From positions 38,294,547 through 38,358,546 of the forward strand of contig JAKCOZ010000008.1 in NCBI GenBank assembly GCA_022605955.1: a DNA stretch of 64,000 bases. The letters run 5' to 3'. The DNA is from Rallus limicola. Its lineage: Eukaryota; Chordata; Aves; Gruiformes; Rallidae. The translations under genes were made by a program, and so were the position numbers. The first letter of the stretch is position 1, and every line of letters begins with the position of its first letter. Shown here piece after piece: positions 1 to 12,005 of the stretch. The notes beneath the pieces were generated by a model that had not been told where the DNA came from, did not search any database, and was given only the letters and a program-made list of their open reading frames with translations.

Positions 1-1104
1 ACTGAGGCCATGGGTTGGAACTCAAAAGAAATGCGGCTCAAAACTGACAAATGGTGTGGAGCCTTGATACCATCTAAACAAAAACCTGTATGAGCTTTTA
101 AATTCCTTCAACCCTAGGCCTGTGACAGTTACCAGGGAAAGTTAAGATAAAATCAAGTACCTGCCACTAAGCGATTTTCCCAGACAAAAGAGATGTTTAA
201 GTGTTAAAAGCTCATACATACTAATTTTCCTCACTAACCAGAAGCAAGAATTCGCCGTGCAGTATGTGTTACATTATGTCATAAATGGGGTACTTCGGTT
301 GAGCCAGTAAACTTTTGAAATTGTTAATCTATAGTTAAACGGTGGGAGGGATTTCGGACTGGAAAATGGTATAAAAATGCTACGTATTTTGACCAAAAGT
401 GTGCCTACTTTTGGGTTACCCGCTCTTGCAAGAACGTATAATAAATTAATTACTACTTCCCTAACGTATCTACCTCGAGTCCTTTTCTTAGGACCCTTTT
501 GCATTTCTAACAAAGTGAGCCGTGATCTCCCAAATCCCAAACATGGGGCTTCAGCTGAGTCTAAGAGAACAGGAATTTCTTGCAGGATGGAGAAGGAGGA
601 ATAACTTTAGGGTTCCACAGATTTTACTCAACAGATACATTATTATTCCATGGTTGATTTATGAGTCTTCCTCTAAAATTCACTGAGATTTTAAGGCAGC
701 TCTGTCCTGGGTTTGGCCAGGGTTTTCTCTCTAGCACCAGCTGGAATGCCTTGTTTGGGAGCTGGGATGAGAGCAGTGCTGGTAACACAGGGGTGGTTGT
801 TGCCAAGCAGTCAGGGACTTCTCAGTTGTTCATCCTGCCCCGCTAACAAGAAGGCAGGTGGGCACACAGGGAGCTGGGGGACACACAGCCAGGGCAGGTG
901 ACCCGAACTGGCCAAAGAGGGTATTCCATGCCAATGACGTCATGCTCAGCATAAAGGAGGTGTGTGTGGAGAGGAGCACACAGCTCCACAGGAAATGGTC
1001 TGGTGTCGGGACAGCTCTGAGTTGTACAGGCTGAGCTCTGTGGTTCGGTGAGACACCACATTATGTGCCACCTGTTCTGTGTATTTTGCTCTAAAGTCTT
1101 GTTA

Positions 1105-1125
1105 TCTCCCTCTCTCTCTCTCTCT
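1105..1125 (+). repeat. (CT)n microsatellite
   Basis: About ten CT units with one interruption, in otherwise unremarkable DNA. Confidence 0.85.
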
Positions 1126-4100
1126 GCTGTCCCAGTGAACTGCCCTTCTCCAAACCTGAGAACTCTGGGAATTTTTGGTTTTCTTCTTCTCCCCTTCTCC
1201 CCAACCTTACCTAATTCCCCCCACCCCTACAACCTCAGAGGAGCAGCTGCATGAAGCTCAGCTCTCACCTGGGGCATAAACCATGGCAAGCTCCATCTAC
1301 AACAGGTCCATTGTTTAGCTGTTAAAAAGGTGCTTTTGGCAACTAGAAAAAAGCACAGAAAGGTACAAGCAGGAAATCATTAAAAGACAACCTACTGGCC
1401 ACGCTGATAAGAAGATGACAAGTAAAGCCTCTAGAGTGCTGATGTTTGGTTCTTCTTTGCTCCGTTTGGTAGCTTTTCCAGCAGAAGTCATGGGGGGATA
1501 AGACAAGCTGGGAAGCTGTAAAAAAAACACCAAAGAACCAAGAGACTTTCATTGGGAACAAGCAGCAGCAGCTCTGCCATACAAAATCCTCCAAACCCCA
1601 GCCCCATTTGACCAAATCCTTGCTGATGGGTGGTAGGTCCTAGATTTCCTTCTGCCTTTATTGTAGGGTGGCCTGTGCATGTGGGGAAGAAGTGATGTGA
1701 CTCCTACTATGAGCTTCCCTCCTCTTCTTCACCTGTGTCCTGTCAGGTGTCATGGCCCTAAACTAGGGCTGGAAGTGTGAGAACACACCCTTGCCTTCTC
1801 CACATCCTAAACACATAGATGGTTCTTGCAGGGGGAAATAAAAACGAGGGGAGCTAAGCACAGGTTGTGCGTCAGTATGAAGAGCTTAGAATAAGAACCA
1901 ATCCCAAAGTGAGGATTAAAAGCCAATTTAAGGTAATCCGGCTTTACTCCTTCCTTTTCACCATGTGCTGTTACCTTGAGCTTCATAGAGCTTCCTGAGC
2001 AGAGTAAAGGAAACACAGGGACTCCATGCAGAAGTTACGAAGAACCAGAATTGGAAATAATGGAGTTCTGGTTTTTCAGAGCAAAGAAGGGTCTGACATG
2101 CATGTGAAAGCCATTTTGCTGAACCTTCAGTGGGGACTGGACAAATAAGAACGAAAAAGTTTGCTTAAAGGCCAGAAAAGTTCAACTTTCCTCCAAAAGT
2201 CGCACTTTGCAACAATCTACAGACAGGTTAGCTGCAGAACTTAGACCCAGGTCTTGTGGACCTAAAACCCATTGAAGGACAATGATGGGCAAGCACCATG
2301 GCTCTTGGTATGAGCTGTAAAATCCCCTGGTTCAATCTCGTATGAGCCTGCAGAAAAGATGAAAAACACCCTCCTGGCAGAAGGGGTGTTCAGTGTTTTT
2401 GACAAAATCTGTGAAGCTTTTTTCCTCCAGCTTAACACAGTCACGTTCCAGCTAAGAAAGAATTATCATCGATGAAGGAAGCACTGGAAGCATCTGGAAT
2501 GGTTGTTCTCCTGACCACAGTCCTATGAAACAGGAGTGGCACTTCAGTGTCACTTCAAAGACTGCACTTCTCAGAAAGGCATCTCTTATGAGAATCTCTT
2601 CTCCAGAGAATATAGTCCCCTGCCCAAATCAGAACCCAGGAAGAAGTGGAAGAAGCCAGGCTATCAGCTGGAGTCAGAGAGCCTCACAGATGCCTCATTC
2701 ACACCTTCATGTGAAGATGAGGGTCAGAGCACTTCATTTCATATTTGTAATTGGGGTGGGGTTCCCATGGTACCTCTTTCATCTGTTCTTTTTGTCCAAC
2801 TGCCTTTATTTTACGTCTGTCTCCTTATGGCCTTACTTTCCAGCTGCTTACTATTATCATCCATGGTTCTAATCCCTCCTTAACTGCTCACATAATCACC
2901 CCTTTACTTGGGAACCTGGATTCATACTCTTTGATAACAGCTTGTCCTTGCATTTCCTGATCTCAATTTGTCCCAGGGCATCCAATGGTTTCCAGTGGAG
3001 CCCTCCATTGCTTTAGCCTGTCCTCTTTTGCCACAGTGTGGGAGTCTGAAGTAAATTAGCACCAGAGCACATGTGATTGACCTAGTTTCTTTGCTCAGAG
3101 ATGGAACTGCAGTTTGCATGACCAAGGAGTCATTTGCATTTGCTGAATCCCATTTCACACGTTACGGATGGGCTACAGCTGTAGTTTGGCTGTGTCTCTT
3201 CTAACCACTCCACCACACCTGGAGCAGTCCAAAACTCATTCCCAAATAATCTGGTGTGTGTGGATTTGGTCAAATCAAAGTGACCATGAACCAGGGTGAA
3301 GGGTTCTTTCCATGCTTCTCCAGACCACACTTGTCCATGGTGTCAGTCCTGCTCATGGCTGGCTCACATCCTTTGGGTAAACAGCTGTACTTAGCCCATC
3401 AGGTCTCTTTTGTTCCAGCTTCAGGCAGGTTTAAGACATGCACTTTGCTTCCAGGGTCAGCCAGATGCTTTAATGGAGCTTTTACTGTCCATTTCCATGC
3501 TTCAACCCCTGACCACCACATCCTGCTCTGTCACCCTAACCTGATAGGTGTCAGTGGGCCAACAGTTCTGCTATCTCCCTTTTTGGCCAAAAATGTTCCA
3601 CCATCAGCCCTTCACTTAGAAGATGTTTTTGGTTTCATAGCACATAACCAAACACTCCACCATGGAGACCTACCCTGGCCTCATGCATTGCACAAAGCAG
3701 AGGTCTCCCCAGGACCAGGCACAGCAGTTTACATCTGACCGCAGTGTACAAGCTGGGAAGGAATCGGAGCTGTACCAACACCCCAGCAAGCAGAGCGTAT
3801 TGACGCATCGCACGTGATCTCTGAGCTGTGTTAGGAAATTAGGGGCAAACAGAACTGCAACTCGGTGAAAAAATGCCCCATGACACATGGAATGAAAACA
3901 CTGCAGTGGTTGTTTCCCCTCAGGGTTTAACAGACTCCTCGAAAGGACAGAAGACTGAAAGGACCAGCATGCAGGGGATCTTCTGTAGCACCAACAAGGT
4001 AAGCAATCTTCAATTGCCTTACGCATGTGCTAAGAGCTGAACAGACACCAACTAGCTCCCCTAAAGCTACAGCTCATCAAAGACTTCTACAGTAAAAAAG

Positions 4101-4633
4101 CATACCTGCAACAGAGAAGACCAATCCCTAAGACACAGCGGAGCACTGATGGTTCCTGTGGCTTCTGCCCCTCTCTCTGGCAAGGAGCCACATAAAATAC
4201 ATTTTACAGCCTGCATTTTCTTGATGATGGCTTCTTCCTGCAATCGCTTTCAAATCTGTGGTCAAAAGCTTTGCCTTTAATTTGGGCAGTACTCTCGCTC
4301 CCCTTTTCTCTCCCCATGGATAGCTCAGCTTGTGCTAGAGTGCACTGAGATGGAGCAAAGAAAGAACAAGGCATATTGCCTCCCACTTCCAAGGAAGCCC
4401 TTTCAGTGCAATCTGGGAGCAGCACAGAATCGTGAGAATGGGGATTACCCTCCTCGTGACAGAAGCAGTCTTCTGCTGAGGTGCATCTTCACCTTCTGGA
4501 TAAAACTCTCCCACATCTGAAACCATCTCCTCAAAGAGGTATTTGTAGATTAGGAGTGAGTCAACACTTGCTCTGTTTTTCATCTGTCTTCCTGTACCCT
4601 CTCCCTTTATTGAGAGTGGACTCTCGCTGATAT

Positions 4634-4700
4634 TATATTAAAGACTATTTTTATTAAATATTTATATAAAAATATAAAAATTGTATTAATATATATTAGC
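4634..4700. repeat. AT-rich tract
   Basis: Nearly pure A/T sequence (TTATTAAATATTTATATAAA and similar) with only three or four G or C in about 65 bases. Confidence 0.85.
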
Positions 4701-4859
4701 CAAGGAGACAATTTTTAGATAACAGGTTGAGATAGACAGAAATCCTCCACTGTGGTTTGAGCTGGATCCCACCAGGGAGCTTTGAAGGAAGCACGGTTAG
4801 CTAAACACTGGCTGCAATGTAAATAGTTGTTAAAGATCAAGAAAGTTCCAGATTTAGGG

Positions 4860-5000
4860 AAACTGTTTTTCAGAGATGGCCCTACCTGGGAATATGCAAA
4901 TGTCTGAATTTTGCAACATGTATGTATTTTATTTATCTGGGGAATTTCTGTTAGTCAGAAATGTTAATTAGGTCAACAACAAAATGATTCAGCCTTCAGA
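4860..5000. promoter_or_regulatory. Candidate cis-regulatory cluster next to the AT-rich tract
   Basis: An octamer ATGCAAAT at 4894-4901 (POU-type), a homeodomain TTAATTAG at 4964-4971 and an overlapping nuclear receptor half-site AGGTCA at 4970-4975 occur in 80 bases. These are consensus matches only; conservation and activity are unknown. Confidence 0.25.
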
Positions 5001-5190
5001 TCTGAGACAACGCAAGGCCCTATCAGGTTCAGCTGAGCTGACAGCTTGCTTTCAAAGACCAGTTTTTAAAGGAAACTGAAATGTATTTTGAATGCTCTGC
5101 AAGTGCTTCACGATTCATCTGTCTGATTCACTCTCATGCCTAGTTCCTTGAGCTACTGAGACACATTCCACTTCTCAAGAAGCAGCTGGG

Positions 5191-5700
5191 TCACAGAATC
5201 ATAGAATGGTATGAGCTGGAAGGGACCCCAAGGATCAGAGAGTTCCAACCCCCCTGCCACAGGCAGGGCTACCAACCTCCAGGCCTGGAGCTACACAAGG
5301 TTGCCCAGGGCCCCAGCCAACCTGGCCTTGAACACCTTTTAAACCTTTCTTCCTTTAGCTTTAATCCATCCCCCTTGTCCTGCCATTGTCTACCCTTTAA
5401 AAAAGTTGATTCCTCTCCTGTTTCACAGAATCACAGAATCTTAGGGGTTGGAAGGGACCTCAAGAGATCATCAGGTCCAACGCGATGGTTGGACTGCTCC
5501 CTTCAGGGACTGGAAGGCTGCAATGAGGTCCCCTCACAGCCTTCTCTTCTCCAGGACGAACCAGCCCAGCTCCCTCAGCCTCTCTCTGTAGGGGAGCTGC
5601 TCCAGCCCTCTAATCATCTTCATGGCTCCTCTGACCCCTCTCCCACTGTTCTATATCTTTCTTGTATTGTGGGCCCCTGATCTGGACACAGTACTGGGTC
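5191..5700 (-). repeat. CR1 LINE fragment (host of a nested CR1)
   Basis: The antisense copy begins at its 3' end with CACAGAATCATAGAATG and GGAAGGGACC and runs up to the GGACACAGTACTGGG block. It belongs to the same group as the copies at 24460 and 36365, which carry the same CCTCCAGGCCTGGAGCTACA block. Compared with the 36365 copy it lacks about 100 bases after position 5336 and is interrupted at 5422-5493 by another CR1 end. It is 5'-truncated and non-coding, like most genomic CR1 copies. Confidence 0.95.
5422..5493 (-). repeat. Short CR1 3' end nested inside the 5191-5700 CR1
   Basis: About 70 bases with CACAGAATCACAGAATCTTA, GGTTGGAAGGGACC and AGATCATCAGGTCCAAC split the older CR1 between CCTGTT and CTGCTCCCTTCAGGG. 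The uninterrupted sequence can be seen in the copy at 36680-36720. The insert comes from a different CR1 group (closer to the ends at 11044 and 39340) and points the same way. Confidence 0.85.
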
Positions 5701-8700
5701 CTTTCTTCTTTCAAGGACGCAAATCAACTCAACCCATCAGGCTCTCATTCTTTTCCTGGTTTGCTTTGCAGTGTACCCCCAAGTGTGGTGAGCATCAGGC
5801 AACTTTTTTTTATACCAAAAGTACTCCTCACCATGGCTGCTGTGCCATGTTCCACACAGGAGGAGCGCCCAGATGCACCCTGCAACAGGACACTGAGTTG
5901 CTAGCAAAGCTGCTGAGGCTTTACCATCTACAGCAATATAGCAGCATGAATTTGTGGGCCTGACTTGAAGGCCCACAAAGATCCACTCTGACACAAAAGC
6001 AACAATATCATGAAGATATGAAGTAGGGTTTGGTGGGGTTTTTTCATAGAGAAATAGATAAAAGGAAATACTACTGTACCACGCAGAGCACTGGCTGAGA
6101 AATCGGAGAGGTGCCAGAGGAGACCCAGGCTAGCTTTGTGATGCTCGTGCCTTTGCCCTCAAATCCATCTCAGAGGAGACGCTCCGATGCAATCCATCAC
6201 CTCAGACCACATAGATCTGGACCTCAGCAGCTCTGTTTCTTGTCCTAACCCAAACATATTTGAGCACAATGCTGTCCATGCAGGCAGACAGCACTGAACC
6301 CAGCGTTCATACGACATACTGCCCTAAGACAGACCTCTAGAAGCTGATGTTAACAGCCTTGACCCTCACGTCCCTCAGGGTGCCACACACCATGAAAAAG
6401 GAGACATAGGCAGGTCTCACTGTTCTCTTGAAACCATAAACCAAAATGCAGGTGGAATTTCCTAGCCAGCAACTCGATTTCCAAGTCCTCTGTGCCTTTC
6501 CACCCAGGCTGCACTCCAAGGGCTTGCTTATCACAACCAGAACCTGTGCACAAGGTGCTCACACTGGGCCCTGCAGTGAGGCAGCATCTACAATACCAAT
6601 TACTTATCAGAGTCATCAATGAACATCAACTCCATCCTCCCAGAGAAAACATCTTCTTTTCTGTCATACTGTAACCAGCGTGTGTGGAGAACGGACCTCA
6701 GGGGATTTCCAGAGAGGATACTCAGAGCTCAACTGAATCATGCCTTTGGATTCAGCAGAGGCTAGATGCCACCACACTTCAAAGCCACCTGTTGAAATAA
6801 TTCAACTGCAGCAGAAAACCTGCAAACTTTACATCACCCTGGAAGCAGAGATGATCAGAGGCAGCTCTCGGGTGCTGCACCCTCAGAAGTCACACCTCAG
6901 CAGGCTGACCTGCCCTTTCTCACCTCACAGCACCCTGAGCTGCCCTGCATGTGAAAGACCCGTGCCATCTGTCTGCCTCGCACGCTTCTTGCACCACCCA
7001 GCTTCTTGCATCACCCAGCGTCAGAGCTGCCTAGGTGGGAGACTCAGGTACTCAGAAGCTGGAAATGCCTGATCCAAGCCTACCTGGGCAGCCCTAATTC
7101 AGCTCCTTCCCTATGCAGTCATTTTGGGAAATGCACGGAGTCGGGTTACTAAAGTCTGCAGCAAAGCACGTGTGCCAGATTACAGTGGCAACTATAAATC
7201 CGGCATTTCCCAGCATTTGAACGCTTGGCTTGACCTACAAAAAATTAAATAGCTTCCTAAGCTCCCTCTGGGATGGGGAGAGTAGAATTTGATAAGAAAA
7301 AGCCACAGTGTGCTAGAAACTCCTGTCACCAGCAATTTATGAAGTCAAACTGTCCTCCACGGGCACCCCTCGTAGTACTTTCTCCATAGGGCACCACTGC
7401 TGCTGCCCAGAGGAGGCAGGATGCTATGTTCAGGCTCTTTGTTGTGGTCCAGGCCCAGAAAAGAGACCCCGGAGATGACAGAGATCCCCCAGGGGAGTGA
7501 AGTCAGGGGCTTTCCACACCTCCAAACATCCTGTTCCCAAAACAAAACCTGTCACGCATTCCTAAGGGCAGAACCATGCCAATATGGAGCTATTTCCACA
7601 GGCTTTCAAAAACTTGAGCGCTGCGAAGTAGAGAAAGGGTTTGAAGATGATTGGCCGATGCTGCACACTACTTAAGGGTTAAGGAGAGGCTATTTCTCAA
7701 AGCCCAGGGTAGTACCTTTGCTATATGGATAAAACTTGCTTCACTGGAAGGACTGATAGGTGTTAGCAGTTTTCATACTCTATTCCACCGATCCGGGGAG
7801 ACACAGGTCCAACTAGCTTTGTAATGAGGCAGTCCAAGGCCTAGCCCCAAGCTTCTGCTGTGACCTTGAGGTCAACCTCTCAACCTCTTCTATGTAGCTC
7901 CAACACCCCATACCCCAATGGGAAAAGGTATCTATAGCCATCGGACACCTCCATCTGCCTGCTTTCCTTCCTTCTATGGAGACTGTGGTCCTCCACCTGC
8001 ATCCGTTTGCAGCCATGGTCCCCCAGGGACAGGTCTCACGTTGCAGCACAAGGTGGTCTCATCTGAGGTGGCTTTCCTGGTCATTGCTTCTAAGTAACAC
8101 TGCCACTAGGCAGCCCTCTCTTTGGGGACAGTCTCCTGCCCCTGGGCATGGGTGGTTGCTCCCTACATTGACCTTTTAAGCCCTGCCTGCCTGCTTCAAG
8201 ACAGTGCCATACTTCTGGCACACAGTATTTGGCTTAACGACTCCAATGGCCTTGAACTAATGAAAAAACCCACCCCACCTCCCCTCACTTTTTTTATTTC
8301 TCAGTACATGCAGCCCCCATGGTAGCTGCTGTCTCCAGATGACCACTTTTATGTGCTTGCAAGAGCTCCATCCTCTTTGGGCCCCTGTTCCCAGAGCTGT
8401 GGGCTGGGGCAGACCAGACCACCTTGCAGGAGCATGGTTTTCATTTCTTAGGGAAAACTCTGCAGTAAATTGCTCCTTCATGCTCTGGACGCTCTGAAAA
8501 GTCTCAATTAGGCTTCTGTGGAAGGAGAAAACTGCGGGACTGTTCCCTCCCAAGGAAGCTCTGAGCTGCAAGGGGGAAAACACTTCCAAAGGTGGCTGGG
8601 CTTTAAGTGGCCATGGCTGTCTTTGGGGCTTTCACACCTGGTCCCTGTGGAGCTACGGATACCAGGCACCTTTTCACTGCAATTCCCAGTGAGCCTGGCT

Positions 8701-11044
8701 CTGGCTCCCTGCCACTGGCATCACCTCAAACTCCCTGAGTGCCCAGGACCTGCTGCATGCAGTGGTTACTTGCTCACACCCCCAAATTCACCTGGACATA
8801 TCCCCTTTTTCTGTGAACGAGCATTTGCTGGGGCAGTGAAACAAAGGTTTCCTGTTCCCAGAAGGCCCAGCAGTCAGTCCCATCCTGCCAGCACTCACTG
8901 CACCTCTTCAGACCTTGCTAACGCCTCCTCTTCTTCATTCCCCAGAGACACATAATCCTTTGCTTCTAAGCAGAGGAGCTTATGGACAGCAGAGAAATGT
9001 TTACATCCCTCCTTTGATTGGGACATGCCTGAGGGAGCTGGTGGCAGGGCTTGACAACAGGATACAGCAAGATCTGGCATTAGGTTCCATGGAAACTAAC
9101 TGTGAAGGTCATCCCTGCTTTGAGTAAGGCAGGGGGAAACTCAACCATGAAGGAGAAGAAATTGTGCCATGAAATAGCTCCAACTACCATGAGGTGAATG
9201 CATGAGGGAAAGAGGTAAAATTAAAAGAGACAAAGCAAAGTTATATTTTCTGCTGGTGCAAGCATTCAGGTACATCTGGCCTTGCAGTCCACTCCAGCTG
9301 GGAGTAGGTCCTCAGTTCTCCCAATTTCTGTTTCTATGAGAAATACCATGTCTTGGCTCACCATGGTAGTTGTTCTTGGGAGACCTTTGATGGCATTCAC
9401 TGAAGAGAAGGGACACTTGAGAAAGGCACAGTCTAGTGACATGAGGGAAAAGGTCAAGGTTAAGGAATGGTTTATTCCTGCCATGGGTGGGTCAGGGATG
9501 TCATCTCCCCACCACACTGGGGCACAAAAAGTCTGTGTTCAAACTGGCTCTATGTGTCCAATGACCTGTTCCTCTCATGCATCATTCTTGCTGGTTGAAC
9601 TGCTTTGGATCTTACACATGGAACAAAACCAGGATGTAAAGGAAAGAGCTGGTCACACCAAAATGCACAAGGGGAAGAGAGAGGGTATCAAAACACCACC
9701 TCACCACCCTTCAGTGCCTAAGATACACACACTCCTCTTCTCCTCCACGCAGGGATCCCTACTAAGCATGGCAGTCTAAGGGAAACAATTGCCCAATTTG
9801 CAATGATTTTATGTGGTATCCGGGCACCTCCCTCCTCAGCCTCCTTTGAGCATCCATCCTGGCCCATGGGAGTGCTGGAGCAGTTATGTTCTCCTGTAAA
9901 CCTCCTTCCTGCTCTGCATCCTGTCTCAGCCCCTCACTGCAGCACACGCTGCTCTCTATCACAGGTGGGAGCGTTTGTGAACTATGGGGAGCATGCTTGG
10001 GAGAATTATTTTTAAAACCCATTAAGGGAGTCCCCTAGAGTTTTATGGTGCTCTGGTTTTAAACCTCGGGAGAGCAGGCAGTTGAAGTGAAACATGCAGC
10101 CTGCAGGCATCGTTCCACAAAGCCTTCACCTTTTACTCCAAGCTGCCACACCAGTTGCCAGTTATCTCGCTTCGCTTTGATGTCTCCCTGCCCTAACACC
10201 CTCAGCGCTGGGGAAAGAGATCTCAAGGGATGCTTCATTACAAAGACAAGACCCAGAGATACAGATGATGCCTTAGGATCATAAACATCCTAAGGTGAAC
10301 AGGGATATTTTCCAACTTCAAGGGCTCTTGGGCTTTTCTACTTTTCAACTCACCAATTTCAGCCGGGAGCAATTTGCAGCAATGCTAATTGTGTGCTTTG
10401 ACTGAGCTGGGATAAGTTATAGGCCAATTATTTCTCCTCCACCCCTGTGATTCATGTGGATTGCTGAAAAAAGTATGAAGGAAGAAGCCAAACCTTTCTG
10501 ACCGAGCAACAAAGCAACAGCATTCCTTAGAGTCATTGAAAAAATAAACCAATCAAAACATAAGCCAGGAAAGGCAGGGTAGAAACAGTGTTATGCTGCC
10601 AGTGGTTGTAGCAGGAAAGGATTTAAACTGATACCAAAAACTTCCAGAGATTAGGAGACACAAGGGGACTTTGCAGCAAGTTGCTGGGTTATTAACAATA
10701 CATAGCTGCATGCAAAGTAGCTGTCAGAGCAAGATGGCAATCTGTTCAGCTCTCTGCAGCGCCCCATTTCAGAGTTAATTGTGTTTGCTGCCTTTATAAC
10801 CCCCAGTGTTGATATCCTTCCACTTTAACTTTCAACCTGGACATTCTGTCTTTCCTGAGTAACAAGAAAACAATTTTACTCATCAGAAGTTTGGCCAGTC
10901 TGTACTTTCCCATCTTATGATCCCTTTGTACACAGAAGAGGGTCCCAGCTTCAGAGAAGATGCGATCGGGACAATGCAGGTGTACTCATAGACTTAGCTA
11001 GGGTGCCCACCCCATTCCAAAAGCTTCAACTTCAAGGAAGATAA
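5701..11044. other. Non-genic sequence
   Basis: No gene is recognised. Open frames of 145 codons (8518-8955, +) and 165 codons (9282-9779, +) show no known domain, and the minus strand is also partly open over both. A possible MIR-like remnant lies at 7856. Confidence 0.6.
7856..7930 (+). repeat. Possible MIR/CORE-SINE-like remnant
   Basis: CTGTGACCTTGAGGTCAACCTC followed by CAACCTCTTCTATG and CCCCAATGGGAAAAGG recalls the conserved part of MIR-like SINEs (tgtgaccttgg...aacctctctg...ccccatctg...aaatgggg). It is strongly decayed. Confidence 0.35.
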
Positions 11045-11340
11045 TCACAGAATCACAGGGGTTGGAAGGGACCTTGAGAGATCATTGGTTCAAACCCCCT
11101 GCCAAAGCAGCTTCCCAGCTCATATTTCCCCCTGCATCCCATCCTTAAGATACTGATAAACATTAATAAGGTCCCCCCTTAGCCTTCTTTTCTCCAGGCT
11201 GAACAGCCCCAGCTCACTCAACCTTTCCTCACAGGGGAGATGCTCCAAGCCATTAATCATCTCCATAGACTCTTTCCAGGACATCCCTGTCTTTTTTATA
11301 CCAGGGAGCCCAGAACTAGACACAGATCCCAGGATTTGGC
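11045..11340 (-). repeat. CR1 LINE fragment
   Basis: The antisense copy opens with TCACAGAATCACAGGGGTTGG and shows the conserved CAGGCTGAACAGCCCCAGCT block. It ends near CCCAGAACTAGACACAG. Its group is the same as the longer + strand copy at 38640-39363 (shared ACTGATAAACATTAATAAGG block in reverse complement). Reverse-frame translation gives the degraded C-terminal end of the CR1 ORF2 protein ([20 protein letters not shown]). Confidence 0.93.
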
Positions 11341-11739
11341 TCAAAACCAGGAAGTAGACAAACCCAGCTGCAGAGACTTTTATGACTGGCATAAAAATAT
11401 GGTCCAGATTGTCCTAGGGTCGCACAGAGCATGATTTTACAAGGTTTGCTGATCTAGAAGTGAAAGAGAACACATGGTAGATACTACCATGCAGAGGTAG
11501 TAACTACACCGGTCATTCCTGCATTGCCCCAGACATTCCCAACTCCCCTCACGTTACACCGTGATTACCTAGGGAATAGAAAGAGAGACACACCTCCATG
11601 ATGGACACAAGCTGCTTACTGAAGACCTGGCCCATAGGAGGCAAACAGCACGTGGTGATGGTGAGAGGCAAACTGCCCACAGTACAGCTACACAAGACCA
11701 AGAGTAGAATATAAACCAAACATTATAGTTAATAATCTG

Positions 11740-12005
11740 CTCTAGGGAGCCCCCCTCCAGTGCTGCCTCCAGCTTGGGGGTCCCCAGGATAAGGAGGACA
11801 CAGAGCTGTGGGAGCAAGGCCCTGGCACAGGGTGCCCAGAGAAGCTGGGGCTGCCCCTAGATCCCTGGCAGGGCTCAAGGATGGGTTGGATGGGGCTTGG
11901 GGCATCCTGGGCTGGGAGAGGGTGTCCCTGCCCATGGCAGAGGGGGTGAACTAGGGGGGGACTCTGAGGGCCCTTCCCACCCAAACCAGTCTGGGGTTCT
12001 GTACT
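11740..12005 (+). repeat. Internally deleted CR1 LINE fragment
   Basis: The copy joins a more 5' CR1 segment (TCCAGTGCTGCCTCCAGCTT...GAGGACACAGAGCTG, to about 11800) directly to the 3' segment (GGCACAGGGTGCCCAGAGAA...CCTTCCCACCCAAACC). The middle section seen in other copies is missing. It ends near 12005 without a clear octamer tail. Confidence 0.88.

Larger units (their letters stand above)
1..5190. other. Non-genic sequence
   Basis: Apart from the CT repeat and the AT-rich/motif area I see no gene or recognised repeat. The longest open frame is 160 codons at 3256-3738 (+), and its translation resembles no family I know. A 118-codon minus frame overlaps its end. Confidence 0.6.

Noticed and set aside
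3256..3738. 160-codon + strand frame
   Set aside because: No recognisable family and no exon signals that I trust; kept only as a note in the non-genic entry.
9282..9779. 165-codon + strand frame
   Set aside because: It resembles no known protein; an overlapping 83-codon frame is open on the minus strand over 9266-9517.
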